NCBI GenBank assembly: GCA_963837635.1
Contig: CAWINY010000006.1
Location: forward strand, 620,001 to 684,000
Direction: 5' to 3'
Source: CAWINY01 sp963837635
GTDB taxonomy: Bacteria > Acidobacteriota > Terriglobia > Terriglobales > Acidobacteriaceae
DNA: 64,000 nt
Shown: piece by piece, positions 17,193 through 26,976 of the stretch
Numbering within the stretch: position 1 is the first letter of the stretch
Layout of the letters: each line of letters opens with the position of its first letter
Program-made: the position numbers and the translations under genes
The notes under the pieces: model-generated
Databases searched by the model: none
The model's input: only the letters and a program-made list of their open reading frames with translations
What the model was told of the DNA's origin: nothing

Positions 17193-19272
17193 TTGGCCCC
17201 CAGCCAAAACATGTAAACGACGATGCAGGCCGCGCCGATAGCCACCCAGCTTGCATACGAACGAATGTTTCCGGATTGCATCTGGCGCAGCGCGCCGCCT
17301 ACGGATTGCGCGCCCTCCGCAGTGCCGTTCAGGGTCGCATCAATCGTGTTCTGGTCGATGCCCTTCCAGAGCAGATCGCGGGAGCCGGTCAGCAGCGGCT
17401 TCACGAATACCGTCTGATAGAGCTCGTCGATGTAGTACTTATCGCGAACCGTGGTGTAGAGCTCGCCGAACCAGGCAGAAACTTTTTCGGGCAGCTCGGG
17501 CCGCTTGTAGTAGAACAGCCACGCGAGCCCGAAGCCGAGAATGGCGACCGCCACCGAGACTCCAGCAAGCAGGACTTCCATTCCGCGCTCGGCTTCCGCA
17601 GCCGCAACATGCTGTGCCGGGAAGCTCAATATCGGCTCAAAGAAATGTTCGAAGTGGTTTTGTCCGCCGATTGCCATGGGCCAGCCGACCCAGCCGCCAA
17701 CGACGGAGAGAATCGCCAGGATCGCCAGCGGGATGATCATCACCATCGGGCTTTCGTGGATGTGACCGTCGCCGTGGCCGTGACCATGACTCGAAGCTGC
17801 GTGCGCTTGTGCCTGCACAGCAGGTGCATGGCCGTGGTTTTTCTTATCTGCATGGCCGTGCGCGTCGTGTGCTCCGTGAGCATGGCTGACCGGCGATACC
17901 TCTACCGGCAGAGGATCGTTGCCGCGGTATCTGCCGAAGAAGGTCATGAACCACAGGCGGAACATGTAGAACGAGGTGAGGAAGGCGGTCAGCAGGCCGA
18001 ACGGCCCAGAAGATCCGGCTTCCGTGCTCGCTGGAGAAGGCCTGCCAGAGGATCTCATCCTTCGAGAAGAATCCGGCGAACGGGAAGAACCCCGCGATGG
18101 CGAAGGTGGCCATCGTCATGGTCCAGAAGGTGTACGGGATGTGCTTGCGCAGGCCGCCCATGCTGCGCATGTCCTGCTCGCCATTCAGGGAGTGGATCAC
18201 CGAGCCGGCGCCGAGGAAGAGCAGCGCCTTGAAGAAGGCGTGGGTCATCAGGTGGAAGATGCCGGCGCCGAAGGCGGCCACGCCGCAGGCCATGAACATG
18301 TAGCCGAGCTGCGAGATCGGTGGAGTAGGCCAGCACGCGCTTGATGTCGTTCTGCGCCAGGCCGATGGTGGCGGCGAACAGCGCCGTCAGGGTGCCGATC
18401 ACGGCCACAACCAGCAGCGCATCGGGCGAGCGGAAGAAGATCGGGTTGGAGCGGGTCACCATGTAAACGCCGGCGGTGACCATGGTCGCCGCGTGGATCA
18501 GTGCGGAGACCGGCGTCGGGCCTTCCATGGCGTCCGGCAGCCAGACGTACAGCGGAATCTGTGCGGACTTGCCGCAGGCGCCGCCCATCAGCAGCACGCC
18601 GATCGTGGTCAGCAGGCCCCAATTTTGTTCCACCGGAAAGGTCGAGATCTTGGCGAAGAGGTCGCTGAAGGTGAGCGTGCCAAAGTGCTTGATCAGCAGG
18701 AAGAGCGCGATCAGGAAGGCGAAGTCGCCGATGCGGTTGACGATGAACGCCTTCTTGCCAGCGCTGGCGGCCGAGTCCTTCAGGAAGAAGAAGCCGATCA
18801 GCAGATACGAGGCCAGGCCGACGCCCTCCCAGCCGACGAACATCAGCATGTAGTTATTGGAGAGCACCAGCATCAGCATGAAGAACATGAACAGGTTCAG
18901 GTAGCTGAAGAACCTGTAGTAGCCGCCCTCATGCGCCATGTAGCCGACCGAGTAAATATGGATCAGGAAGCCGACGCCGGTGACCACCAGCAGCATGATC
19001 ATGGTGAGCTGGTCCAACTGGAAGGCGAAGGGCACGGAGAAGTTTCCGACCGCAAACCATGTGCCGTACTTCTCGATGTGCGGGATGGCTTCTTCCGGCA
19101 GGCCCGCGAAGCGCGAAGCTACGAAGAGCACCCACGCAAAGGCCGAGCCGGAGCCCAGCAGGGCGACGGCGGAAACCAGCGCCTTGGGAAAGCGGCGTCC
19201 GAGCAAACCGTTGAGCGCCGCGCCCGCCAGGGGCAGCGCCGGGATAAGCCAGAGATTCAGGTTCGTTTCCAT
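17189..19272 (-). pseudogene. nuoL: NADH-quinone oxidoreductase subunit L (cluster 2), two one-base insertions
   Basis: Distal pump subunit, about 693 residues once two bases are removed. The first break is after KRVLAYST at about 18317 (ACCGATCTCG where cluster 1 nuoL has ACCGTCTCG); the second is near SRIFWAV at about 18001. The three pieces align end to end with intact NuoL and carry GWEGVGLASYLLIGFFF, HAATMVTAGVYM and HAFFKALLFLGAGS. A loop in the C-terminal third is very rich in histidine (13 His in about 47 residues). Downstream nuoM overlaps it by four bases. If the frameshifts are real, no full NuoL is made from this cluster. Confidence 0.9.
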
Positions 19273-19284
19273 TCTCGGGCGTCC

Positions 19285-19588
19285 TTAAAGCTTCAGCAGA
19301 TCCACGCGGTCCACGTTGAGCGTCTCGCGGGTGCGGAAAACAGCGATGATGATGGCCAGGCCCACAGCCGCTTCGGCGGCGGCCACGACCATGACAAAGA
19401 AGACGAAAACCTGCCCGCTCAACTGCTGCCAGTGGGCGGCGAAGGCCACGAAGCGTTAGGTTGACCGCGTTCAGCATCAACTCGATCGACATGAAGATCG
19501 TGATGATGTTGCGCTTGATCAGAAAGCCGGTCACGCCGCAGGCGAACAGGATGACGCTGAGCACCAGATAAAAGGAAAGAGGAACCAT
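19285..19588 (-). pseudogene. nuoK: NADH-quinone oxidoreductase subunit K (cluster 2), one-base insertion
   Basis: Small pump subunit that would have 100 residues after removal of one base. The first half (IFMSIELMLNAVNLT) is normal with its conserved helix-2 glutamate; then an extra base at about 19453 (ACGCTTCGTGG for ACGTTCGTGG) shifts the frame. In the corrected frame the protein continues FVAFAAHWQQLSGQV and ends DRVDLLKL before a stop. Compare the intact cluster 1 nuoK, which reads NAVNLNFVAFSRIWGLHGQV. The start follows the nuoJ stop by one base. Confidence 0.9.
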
Positions 19589-19589
19589 G

Positions 19590-20090
19590 TTAGCGCTCCT
19601 CCCGTCGGGCGATGACCACCGCGCCCATGATGGCGATCAGGATCAGCACCGAGGTGATTTCGAAGGGCAGCAGGAACGGCTTGAACAGCAAGCGTCCGAT
19701 CTGCTGGCCGGAACCATAGAGCGCACCGACTCCGACCATGGTGTTGGACGGATTGCGGTGGATCAGCGTCCACGCGATCAGGATGCCCAGGACCAGCATG
19801 CCGGGGAAGCCGAACAACCAGGCGACCTTGCTGCCGGCCGTGTGCTCTTCCGCGCCGGCATTCAGCAGCATGATGGTGAAGACGAACAACACCATGATGG
19901 CGCCGGCGTAGACAATGACCTGGATGACCGCCACGAACTCTGCACCGAGCAATAGATAAAGCGGAGCGAGCGAGGCCATCACCACGATCAGGGAGAGGGC
20001 ACTGTTGATGGGGTGAGTCTGGGCCAGAAGATTAATGGCCCCGCCGACCGCCAACGCCCCGAAGATGAAGAACAGGATGTAATGCAGCAT
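19590..20090 (-). CDS. nuoJ: NADH-quinone oxidoreductase subunit J (cluster 2)
   Basis: 166-residue membrane subunit with five helices. The signature YAGAIMVLFVFTIMLLNAG is in the third helix. It starts ten bases after nuoH, and no nuoI is found between them, unlike the usual H-I-J order in complete operons and in cluster 1. Intact, and followed one base later by nuoK. Confidence 0.95.
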   Translation of the reverse strand: MLHYILFFIFGALAVGGAINLLAQTHPINSALSLIVVMASLAPLYLLLGAEFVAVIQVIVYAGAIMVLFVFTIMLLNAGAEEHTAGSKVAWLFGFPGMLVLGILIAWTLIHRNPSNTMVGVGALYGSGQQIGRLLFKPFLLPFEITSVLILIAIMGAVVIARREER

Positions 20091-20100
20091 CGTGGCCGCC

Positions 20101-21150
20101 TTATGCCCTCAGCGCAACCACCAGCGCGGTAATGATGATGTTGGCCAGCGCCAGGGGCAGCAGGAACTTCCAACTGAAGCCCATCAGTTGGTCATAACGG
20201 AAGCGCGGCAGCGTGCCGCGAATCCACACGTACAGGAAAATAAAGAAGAAGACCCGCAACAAGAACCACAACACCGGCAGGAAGTACTGCAGGATCTGCG
20301 GGCCAAAGACCGGCCCATGCCAGCCGCCGAGGAACAACAGCGACGCCAGGCAGGCCACGGTGAACATGTTGGCGTACTCGGCCATGAAGAACATGGCGAA
20401 TTTCATCGAGGAGTACTCGGTGTGGTAGCCGGCCACCAGTTCGGTCTCCGCTTCGGGCAGATCGAAGGGCACGCGGTTGGTCTCGGCGTAAGCGGCCATC
20501 AGGTATATGAAGAAGCCGACAAACTGGCCGCGGAAGATATTCCAGTTGGGGATGAAACCCCAGAACGTGCCCGCCTGCGAGTCCACGATCTCGCGCAGAC
20601 TGAAGCTGCCGGACATGATGAGCACGCCGACCAATGACAGCCCAAGCACGACTTCATAGCTGACCATCTGCGCACTGGCGCGCAGCGCACCCAGCAGCGA
20701 GTACTTGCTGTTGGAGCTCCATCCGGCGAGCGCGATGCCGTAAACGCCCATCGACGTAATGCCGAGCAACACCAGCAGGGCGGGGTTGACGTCGGTGATC
20801 TGCAGCGGGGTGCTCAGACCGGCGACCCGCACCCAACCGCCGATCGGGATCAGCGAAATGGAGGTGAGCGACAGCGTCAGCGTGAGCAGCGGCGCCAATA
20901 AATATATGGTGCGGCTCACGTACGGCGGCGTGATGTCTTCCTTGAAGATGAACTTCAGGCCGTCGGCGAGCGGCTGCAGCAGGCCGAAGGGGCCGACGCG
21001 GGAGGGTCCCCACCGGTTCTGAATGTGTCCCACCAGCTTGCGCTCGAACCACGTGGTGTAGGCCACGATGGTCAGCAGCGCGACCAGCGCGATCACAATC
21101 TTGACGATCGACAGTACGACAAATGTCGTGGTGCTCAAGTTTGTCCTCAA
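20101..21150 (-). CDS. nuoH: NADH-quinone oxidoreductase subunit H (cluster 2)
   Basis: 349-residue membrane subunit at the joint between the quinone site and the pumping arm. RWGPSRVGPFGLLQPLADG near residue 42 and AETNRVPFDLPEAETELVAG near residue 217 are the family motifs, and EYSSMKFAMFFMAEYANM follows. The length is the usual one. It is separated from the upstream nuoG by about 190 bases that contain a palindromic repeat, so nuoH-N may be expressed at a different level from nuoA-G. Confidence 0.97.
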   Translation of the reverse strand: MRTNLSTTTFVVLSIVKIVIALVALLTIVAYTTWFERKLVGHIQNRWGPSRVGPFGLLQPLADGLKFIFKEDITPPYVSRTIYLLAPLLTLTLSLTSISLIPIGGWVRVAGLSTPLQITDVNPALLVLLGITSMGVYGIALAGWSSNSKYSLLGALRASAQMVSYEVVLGLSLVGVLIMSGSFSLREIVDSQAGTFWGFIPNWNIFRGQFVGFFIYLMAAYAETNRVPFDLPEAETELVAGYHTEYSSMKFAMFFMAEYANMFTVACLASLLFLGGWHGPVFGPQILQYFLPVLWFLLRVFFFIFLYVWIRGTLPRFRYDQLMGFSWKFLLPLALANIIITALVVALRA

Positions 21151-21192
21151 GTGCGCTGACAGCTCTCAGCTCTCAGCTCTCCGGTATTCCAG

Positions 21193-21290
21193 GGTTGTCA
21201 TTCCGAGCGCCCGATTTTGGCGCGATGAATCTGCAGTTTCGCCAAGTCAACCCAAACTGCAGATTCCTCGCTTCGCTCGGAATGACAACT
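21193..21290. repeat. Palindromic repeat, GTCATTCCGAGCG family
   Basis: TTGTCATTCCGAGCG at the left pairs with CGCTCGGAATGACAA at the right; an inner GAATCTGCAGTTT pairs with AAACTGCAGATTC. It lies between nuoG and nuoH of cluster 2, flanked by a short tandem of AGCTCTC units. A related element (GTCATCCTGAGCGAG) is present near 25.6 kb. Confidence 0.8.
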
Positions 21291-21336
21291 CTTGGTTGTC
21301 ACAGTGTTCCGCAGCTAAAAAACTCAATTCGCACTT

Positions 21337-23673
21337 CTACCCGGCAACCACTTTGTCCGCCGGCTCGGTGCGGTAGCGCTCCTCCACCGTGTTCAGCGTT
21401 TCGCAATAGCGTCCCAGCGTGCCGGAGGTAAACAGCGTGTCGTTCGACGGCACGATCAAGGCCGGATCATCGATCGATCCCGCGCCCATCCCGATCGCCT
21501 GCGTCGGCTGATCGTTGCCGGCCAGCAGGTTCCGCCGCGAGAACTGATAGCCCGGAACCAGGCGCTGAATCTCATCCAGCAGCGCGATGGGATCGAACGG
21601 GCTCATCTTGGGCTCCAGGCCCTGCTCGCGTAGCCAGACCGCATGGCGGTCGGCTTCACCGGCCTGCACCCCGCGCGACTGGCCCATGTCGGCGCGAAGC
21701 TGGCGGCCGAAGGGCACCAGGTTGCGCACCTCAAAGGCCATCTTCTCGGCGATGCGCACGATGATCTCGAAATCGCTCTGCGTACCCGTGACCTCGGCGG
21801 CTTTCTTTAGAAACTGAATGTCGCCGCACGTGTTGGTGAAGGTGCCCGCCTTTTCATAGGCGCTCGCGACAGGCAGGACGACATCGGCGGCAAGCGCGGT
21901 CTCGGTGAGGAACATGTCCTGCACCACGACGAACGGCTTCAGCAGGATGAACGGGTCCAGACCATAGCGAGCCACCGGGTTCGAGCCGACGATGTAGAGG
22001 GCGCGCATGCGGCCCTCTTTGCATGCGTCCATCATCTGCCGCAAGTTCATGCCGGGCTCGGCGGGGACGTCAGCCAGCCATTCTTCTTTCTTATTAGCAT
22101 TCAGAGGCGTGTAGCCTGGCAGCAGGTGCGGGTAGAGGCCCATGTCGGCCACGCCGCGCGAGTTGGAGTAGTCGCCGAGGCAGACGAACTTCGCATTGGG
22201 CAGAGCGCGGACCAGCGCGGTGATGTCGTTGCCGCGCAGCTCCGAGCCGAAAGCCACGACCAGTTCCTGTTCGCCGCGAAGCTTGTCGCGGACGGCAATC
22301 CATGCGGCGCGGTCGGCGCCTTCGGGCAGCGCGGCATCGTCGCCGGCGAGGAAGGCAACGAACTTCGGCTCCGCGCCCGCCGGGAGCTGGATAAAGCTGC
22401 TGGCCTGCCGGCGTAGCTTGATCGGAGTCGAGTTTGCGATGTACAGGCGTCCGCGGCGCAGGCGGACGTTGGTGCGGATCTGCCATGCGAGCAGCGGATG
22501 CTGATCGGTCGGGTTGTTGCCAATCAGCAGCACAGCGGGGGCATTCAGCACGTCGCGCATGCTGGCTGTTTTCCCCTGCGTGCCTGCAAGTGCCTGGGCA
22601 AATGCGGGGAAATCGGCGGTGCGATGGTGGTCGATGTTATTGGTGCCGAGCACGAGGCGGGCGAACTTCTGCAGCAGGTAGGCTTCCTCGTTAGTGATGC
22701 GCTCGGAGCCGATCACGCCGATCGCCTTGCCGCCATCAACCTCGCGCGCAGTGCGGAACTCAACGGCAATGCGGTCGATCGCCTTCTCCCACGTGGTCGG
22801 CACAAGGCGGCCGTCTTCGCGGATCAGCGGCTGGCGGATACGCTCTTCGTGCTTGGTGAAGTCGAAGGCGTAGCGCCCCTTGATGCAGAGGAAGTCGCCG
22901 TTGAGGCCGCTCTTGTCGCGGTTGTCACCGCGCACGATCTCCATGCCAGTCGCCGAACGGCGCACGCCCAGGGTGGTCTTGCAGCCATCGCCGCAATGGG
23001 TGCAGAGCGTGCCGACGTGCTTCATCTCCCAGGGACGGGTCTTGTAGCGGTAAGTGCCGGAGGTAAGCGCACCGACGGGGCAGATGTCGATGCACATGCC
23101 GCACTCCTCGCATTCGAGGTGGTCGTGCAGGTTGGGTTCGATGGTGGAGCGCACGCCGCGCGCGTTCACGCCCAGCGCCCAGACGTCCATCCCTTCGCCG
23201 CAGACGCGCACGCAGCGGTAGCACAGGATGCAGCGCGGTCGGTCGAAGAACACCACGGGCGACCATTGCTGCTCCTCGCGGTGGTTCTTGATATCGACGA
23301 ACTTGGACTCCGCCGCGCCGTACTTGAAGGTCATGTCCTGCAACTCGCACTGGCCGCCGGCGTCGCATACCGGACAATCCAGCGGATGGTTGGCGAGCAG
23401 CAGTTCCAGCATGGCCTTGCGCGCCTGCTTGATCTCGTCGCTTTCGCTGGTGACTACCATGCCCTCGCCGACCACGGTGGTGCAGGCGGTCTGCAGCTTG
23501 GGCATCTTCTCCACGCGCACCAGGCACATGCGGCAGGCGCCCTGCAGAGAGAGCCCCGGATAGTAGCAGAAGGCGGGAATCTCGATGCCGGCGCGCTTGC
23601 AGGCTTCAATGAGCAGCGTCCCGGCGGGGGCCGTGAGCTTCTTGCCGTCAACGGTGATGTTTACGTCAGCCAT
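21337..23673 (-). CDS. nuoG: NADH-quinone oxidoreductase subunit G (cluster 2)
   Basis: Large iron-sulfur subunit of the NADH arm, 778 residues from the ATG of MADVNITVDGKK; longer readings run back into nuoF. A ferredoxin domain has CYYPGLSLQGACRMC and a later Cys (cluster N1b). HPLDCPVCDAGGQC gives the His/Cys ligands of N5; CILCYRCVRVC and CEECGMCIDICP bind N4. CTHCGDGC with a later FLCIKG supplies a four-Cys site like N7, which many complex I enzymes lack. A molybdopterin-oxidoreductase-like domain follows from about residue 225. It sits 29 bases after nuoF. Cluster 1 shows no nuoG. Confidence 0.96.
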   Translation of the reverse strand: MADVNITVDGKKLTAPAGTLLIEACKRAGIEIPAFCYYPGLSLQGACRMCLVRVEKMPKLQTACTTVVGEGMVVTSESDEIKQARKAMLELLLANHPLDCPVCDAGGQCELQDMTFKYGAAESKFVDIKNHREEQQWSPVVFFDRPRCILCYRCVRVCGEGMDVWALGVNARGVRSTIEPNLHDHLECEECGMCIDICPVGALTSGTYRYKTRPWEMKHVGTLCTHCGDGCKTTLGVRRSATGMEIVRGDNRDKSGLNGDFLCIKGRYAFDFTKHEERIRQPLIREDGRLVPTTWEKAIDRIAVEFRTAREVDGGKAIGVIGSERITNEEAYLLQKFARLVLGTNNIDHHRTADFPAFAQALAGTQGKTASMRDVLNAPAVLLIGNNPTDQHPLLAWQIRTNVRLRRGRLYIANSTPIKLRRQASSFIQLPAGAEPKFVAFLAGDDAALPEGADRAAWIAVRDKLRGEQELVVAFGSELRGNDITALVRALPNAKFVCLGDYSNSRGVADMGLYPHLLPGYTPLNANKKEEWLADVPAEPGMNLRQMMDACKEGRMRALYIVGSNPVARYGLDPFILLKPFVVVQDMFLTETALAADVVLPVASAYEKAGTFTNTCGDIQFLKKAAEVTGTQSDFEIIVRIAEKMAFEVRNLVPFGRQLRADMGQSRGVQAGEADRHAVWLREQGLEPKMSPFDPIALLDEIQRLVPGYQFSRRNLLAGNDQPTQAIGMGAGSIDDPALIVPSNDTLFTSGTLGRYCETLNTVEERYRTEPADKVVAG

Positions 23674-23702
23674 GGAAACTTGTTGTCCTGTGAGTGCGTC
23701 AT

Positions 23703-25013
23703 CTACGCCAGCACTGCCTCGCGCTCCCCGGCGTGCTCGTAAGGACACTTGCCGTTGAGGTGCGCCTCAAATTCTTCGCGGAACTTCTTCACGATGCCGA
23801 TCACCGGCATGGCCGCGGCGTCGCCGAGCGGACAGAAGGTCCGGCCCAGCATGTTCTCGCCGAGGTAGAGCAAGTTGTCGATGTCCTGCTTCGTGCCTGC
23901 CCCCGCGTGGAAGCGGTGAATCGTCTTTTTCAGCCAGTCGGTGCCTTCGCGGCAGGGAATGCACCAGCCGCAGCTTTCGTGCTGATAGAAGTCGATGGTG
24001 CGCTGCAGGAATTTCACGATGCAGGTGTGGTCGTCGATGACGATCACACCGCCGGAGCCCAGGAAGGTGCCGGCCTTCATCAGGCTATCGAAATCCGCTG
24101 CAACATCGATCTCGTCGGCCTTCAGGATCGGCACGGACGAGCCGCCGGGGACCACGGCCTTCAACTTGCGGCCCTTCCAGATGCCGCCGCCAACCTCGTA
24201 GATCATCTTCTTGAGGTTGTAGCCGAGCGGCAGTTCGTACACACCCGGGCGCTCGAGATGTCCGCTCAGACCGAACAGGCGCGTGCCGCCGTTCTTCGGC
24301 GGGCCGATATTCGCATACCATTCGCCCCCGCTGAGGACGATGGCTGGAACGCTGGCGAGAGTCTCGGCATTGTTAATGACGGTCGGTCCGCCATACAGGC
24401 CGACCACGGCGGGAAACGGCGGGCGGATGCGGGGCACACCGCGCTTGCCTTCGAGCGACTCCATCAGCGCGGATTCCTCGCCGACTTCGTAGGCTCCGGC
24501 GCCGCTGTGGACCGCAATCTCCAGGTCATAGCCGCTACCGAAAATGTTTTTGCCGATAAAGCCCTTGGCGTAGGCGTCTTTGACCGCCTGCTCCATGATC
24601 TCGATCAGGTAGCGGTACTCGCCGCGCAGATAGATGTAGCCCTGGTGGCAGTTGATCGCGATGGACGCGATCATGACGCCTTCGATGATCGCGTGCGGGT
24701 CTTCCTGGAAGATGAGCCGGTCCTTGCAGGTGCCGGGCTCGCTCTCGTCACCGTTGCACAGGACGTACTTCGGCTTGGCGGATTCCTTGGGCACAAACGA
24801 CCACTTCATGCCGGCGGGGAAGCCGGCACCGCCGCGGCCACGCAGGTTGGACGCCTTGACCTCGTTGATGATCCACTCGGAGCCCTGCGCCAGCGCCTTT
24901 TGCACGGCCTTGTAACCGTCCAGTTCCAGATAGCGGTCGATGTTGGCCGCGCCTTGGCCGAAGCGCTTTGAGATCACTTTTACTTCGTCGGGATGACTGA
25001 CTAAGATCGCCAT
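23703..25013 (-). CDS. nuoF: NADH-quinone oxidoreductase subunit F (cluster 2)
   Basis: NADH dehydrogenase subunit that holds FMN and cluster N3, 436 residues. LRGRGGAGFPAGMKW near residue 58 is the NADH/FMN glycine-rich loop; GAGAYEVGEESALMESLEG near 170 contacts FMN; and ESCGWCIPCREG near 340 with a later TFCPLGDAA supplies the four N3 cysteines. The start ATG is 16 bases after the nuoE stop. With nuoE and nuoG it forms a complete NADH-oxidising module, the only one in the window. Confidence 0.97.
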   Translation of the reverse strand: MAILVSHPDEVKVISKRFGQGAANIDRYLELDGYKAVQKALAQGSEWIINEVKASNLRGRGGAGFPAGMKWSFVPKESAKPKYVLCNGDESEPGTCKDRLIFQEDPHAIIEGVMIASIAINCHQGYIYLRGEYRYLIEIMEQAVKDAYAKGFIGKNIFGSGYDLEIAVHSGAGAYEVGEESALMESLEGKRGVPRIRPPFPAVVGLYGGPTVINNAETLASVPAIVLSGGEWYANIGPPKNGGTRLFGLSGHLERPGVYELPLGYNLKKMIYEVGGGIWKGRKLKAVVPGGSSVPILKADEIDVAADFDSLMKAGTFLGSGGVIVIDDHTCIVKFLQRTIDFYQHESCGWCIPCREGTDWLKKTIHRFHAGAGTKQDIDNLLYLGENMLGRTFCPLGDAAAMPVIGIVKKFREEFEAHLNGKCPYEHAGEREAVLA

Positions 25014-25029
25014 GGATTTTGGCTCTTAA

Positions 25030-25503
25030 CTACTTCTTCGCGTATTCGTCGATCACCTGCGCGACCGATTCCGGGGTGAGGTTCTCGTGGAAGGTGTAAT
25101 TGACCTGCATGGCCGGCCCCCACGAGCAGGCGCCGATGCACTCCACCTCTTCCAGAGAAAACTTTCCGTCCGGCGTGACCCCTTTGTGATCGATGCCGAG
25201 CTTCTTTTTGCAGGCGTGGAACACCTCTTCGGCGCCACGCAGCATGCAACAGATATTGGTGCAGACCTGCACGTTGTACTTGCCTTTGGGCTTCATCGTC
25301 AGCATGGAGTAATAGCTGGCGACGTTGCGAACGTCCAGATCCGTGAGGTCGAGGCGCTGGGCAAGCTCGTGAATGACCTCGTCAGTCAGGTAGCCGACTT
25401 CGTCCTGAACATACAGCAGACTCGGCACCAGCACCGACCGCTTGATCGGGTAATGGGTCAGCCACTCGGCAAAACGGGCTTCGAATGCGTCAGAAAATTT
25501 CAT
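25030..25503 (-). CDS. nuoE: NADH-quinone oxidoreductase subunit E (cluster 2)
   Basis: Thioredoxin-fold subunit carrying the [2Fe-2S] cluster N1a, 157 residues. The ligand pattern is complete: CTNICC (first and last Cys of the six) near residue 80 and CIGAC near residue 120. A helical N-terminal third (LLYVQDEVGYLTDEVIHELA) is typical. About 270 bases with a palindromic repeat separate it from nuoD upstream, so a promoter or processing site may lie there. Confidence 0.96.
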   Translation of the reverse strand: MKFSDAFEARFAEWLTHYPIKRSVLVPSLLYVQDEVGYLTDEVIHELAQRLDLTDLDVRNVASYYSMLTMKPKGKYNVQVCTNICCMLRGAEEVFHACKKKLGIDHKGVTPDGKFSLEEVECIGACSWGPAMQVNYTFHENLTPESVAQVIDEYAKK

Positions 25504-25583
25504 GAACTTGGTAATTGAGTAATCTCAAATTGGGTAATCGTCCCACCCGATACAAATCTACCGGCGCAAGCATAACCGGAAAA

Positions 25584-25717
25584 CTGTCATCCTGAGCGAG
25601 CCCGGCGGTCTCGCCGGGCGAGTCGAAGGACCTTGCGGTTCTTTGCACATCAAACACAAGGTGCTTCGACTCGCCGGATCGCGAACATCGCGCGATCCGG
25701 CTCGCTCAGCATGACAA
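25584..25717. repeat. Composite palindromic repeat, GTCATCCTGAGCGAG family
   Basis: TGTCATCCTGAGCGAG at the left is mirrored by CTCGCTCAGCATGACA at the right. Inner arms CGAGTCGAAGGACCTTG and CAAGGTGCTTCGACTCG pair as well, and two small GC-rich hairpins are set inside the arms. It occupies the gap between nuoD and nuoE. Confidence 0.8.
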
Positions 25718-25770
25718 GCCTGATGCTTAGGACAGTCTTCCCAATTATGCAGTACCCAGTTACGAAATTC

Positions 25771-26976
25771 TTACCGGTCCACGTCGCCCAGCACCACGTC
25801 AATGCTGCCGATGGCCGCAACCACATCTGCGATCAGACGGCCCTCGCACATGCGGGGCAGCGTCTGCAGATTGGCAAACGAGGGCGCGCGGACGTGCACA
25901 CGATACGGCTTCGCGGTGCCGTCGCTGACGATATAGAAGCCCAGTTCGCCGCGCGGCGATTCAATCGGCACATACACTTCGCCCGCCGGAACCCGGAATC
26001 CCTCGGTGATGATCTTGAAATGATAGATGAGGGCTTCCATCTGGGTTTTCATCTTCTCGCGATCGGGCAGCACCACGTTCGGCATGTCGGCCTTGATCGG
26101 ACCTTCGGGCATGCCGTCGAGCGCCTGGACACAAATCTTCTGCGATTCGCGCAGCTCCTCGACGCGCAGGATGTATCGCGCGAAGACGTCGCCGTCGTTG
26201 GAGACCGGGACCTTGAACTGGAAATTTTCGTAGCCGCAGTAGGGCTCGTCGCGGCGGATGTCATAATCCACCCCGCTGGCGCGCAGCGTGGGGCCGCAGG
26301 CGCCGAGCGCGATGGCATCTTCGGCGCTGAGATGCGCCACGCCTTTGGTGCGCCCCACCCAGATCGGATTTCCGGTCAGCAGGTCTTCGTACTCATCAAC
26401 GCAGCTCGGGAAGTGATTCAGGAAGCCGCGCACCCGCTCGAACCACCCCAGCGGTGGTTCCATCACCAGCCCGCCGATGTGGAAATACGAGGTGAACATG
26501 CGCTGGCCGCCGACCGCTTCAAACAGGCGGAGCAGGTCCTCGCGTTCGCGGAAGCAGTACAGGAACACCGACATCGCGCCGATGTCCAGGGCGTGAGTGC
26601 CAAGCCAGACCAGGTGCGAGTTCAGGCGGGTCAGCTCGGTCAGCAGCACGCGCATCCACTGCGCCCGCGTGGGGATCTCCATGCCGAGCAGCTTCTCGGC
26701 GGCGAGGCAGAAGCCCAGTTCGTTGCTGAACGGGGCGAGGTAGTCCATGCGGTCGGCCAGGACCACGCACTGTTGGTAGAACTTGGCTTCGTAGGTCTTT
26801 TCTATGCCGGTGTGGAGAAAGCCAATGTCCGGCATCATGCGCACGATGGTTTCGCCATCGATTTCCAGCAGCAGGCGCAGCACGCCGTGGGTGGAAGGGT
26901 GCTGCGGTCCCATGTTCAGGATCATGGTGCGATCCTGAGTTTCCTCCAGGATGGGGACATGACTCAGATCGCCCAT
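25771..26976 (-). CDS. nuoD: NADH-quinone oxidoreductase subunit D (cluster 2)
   Basis: 49 kDa quinone-site subunit, complete at 401 residues. LNMGPQHPSTHGVLRLLLE starts near residue 20, with the conserved histidines of the quinone cavity; FLHTGIEK and DRMDYLAPFSNELGF follow, and the end is DVVLGDVDR. It overlaps the nuoC stop by one base. In place of cluster 1's GYLHRGVEK and YVAAVSNGLGY it has different residues, so the two NuoD proteins belong to distinct lineages. Confidence 0.97.
   Translation of the reverse strand: MGDLSHVPILEETQDRTMILNMGPQHPSTHGVLRLLLEIDGETIVRMMPDIGFLHTGIEKTYEAKFYQQCVVLADRMDYLAPFSNELGFCLAAEKLLGMEIPTRAQWMRVLLTELTRLNSHLVWLGTHALDIGAMSVFLYCFREREDLLRLFEAVGGQRMFTSYFHIGGLVMEPPLGWFERVRGFLNHFPSCVDEYEDLLTGNPIWVGRTKGVAHLSAEDAIALGACGPTLRASGVDYDIRRDEPYCGYENFQFKVPVSNDGDVFARYILRVEELRESQKICVQALDGMPEGPIKADMPNVVLPDREKMKTQMEALIYHFKIITEGFRVPAGEVYVPIESPRGELGFYIVSDGTAKPYRVHVRAPSFANLQTLPRMCEGRLIADVVAAIGSIDVVLGDVDR

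Noticed and set aside
16370..19460. Programmed +1 frameshifting in nuoK, nuoL and nuoM of cluster 2
   Set aside because: The four sites share no slippery motif, rare codon, stop codon or following stem, and the first frame continues for many codons after the break. A consensus error or recent mutation explains them more simply.
26049..26318. Arginine- and alanine-rich open frames opposite nuo genes
   Set aside because: These and many similar frames are a by-product of high G+C coding sequence on the opposite strand.
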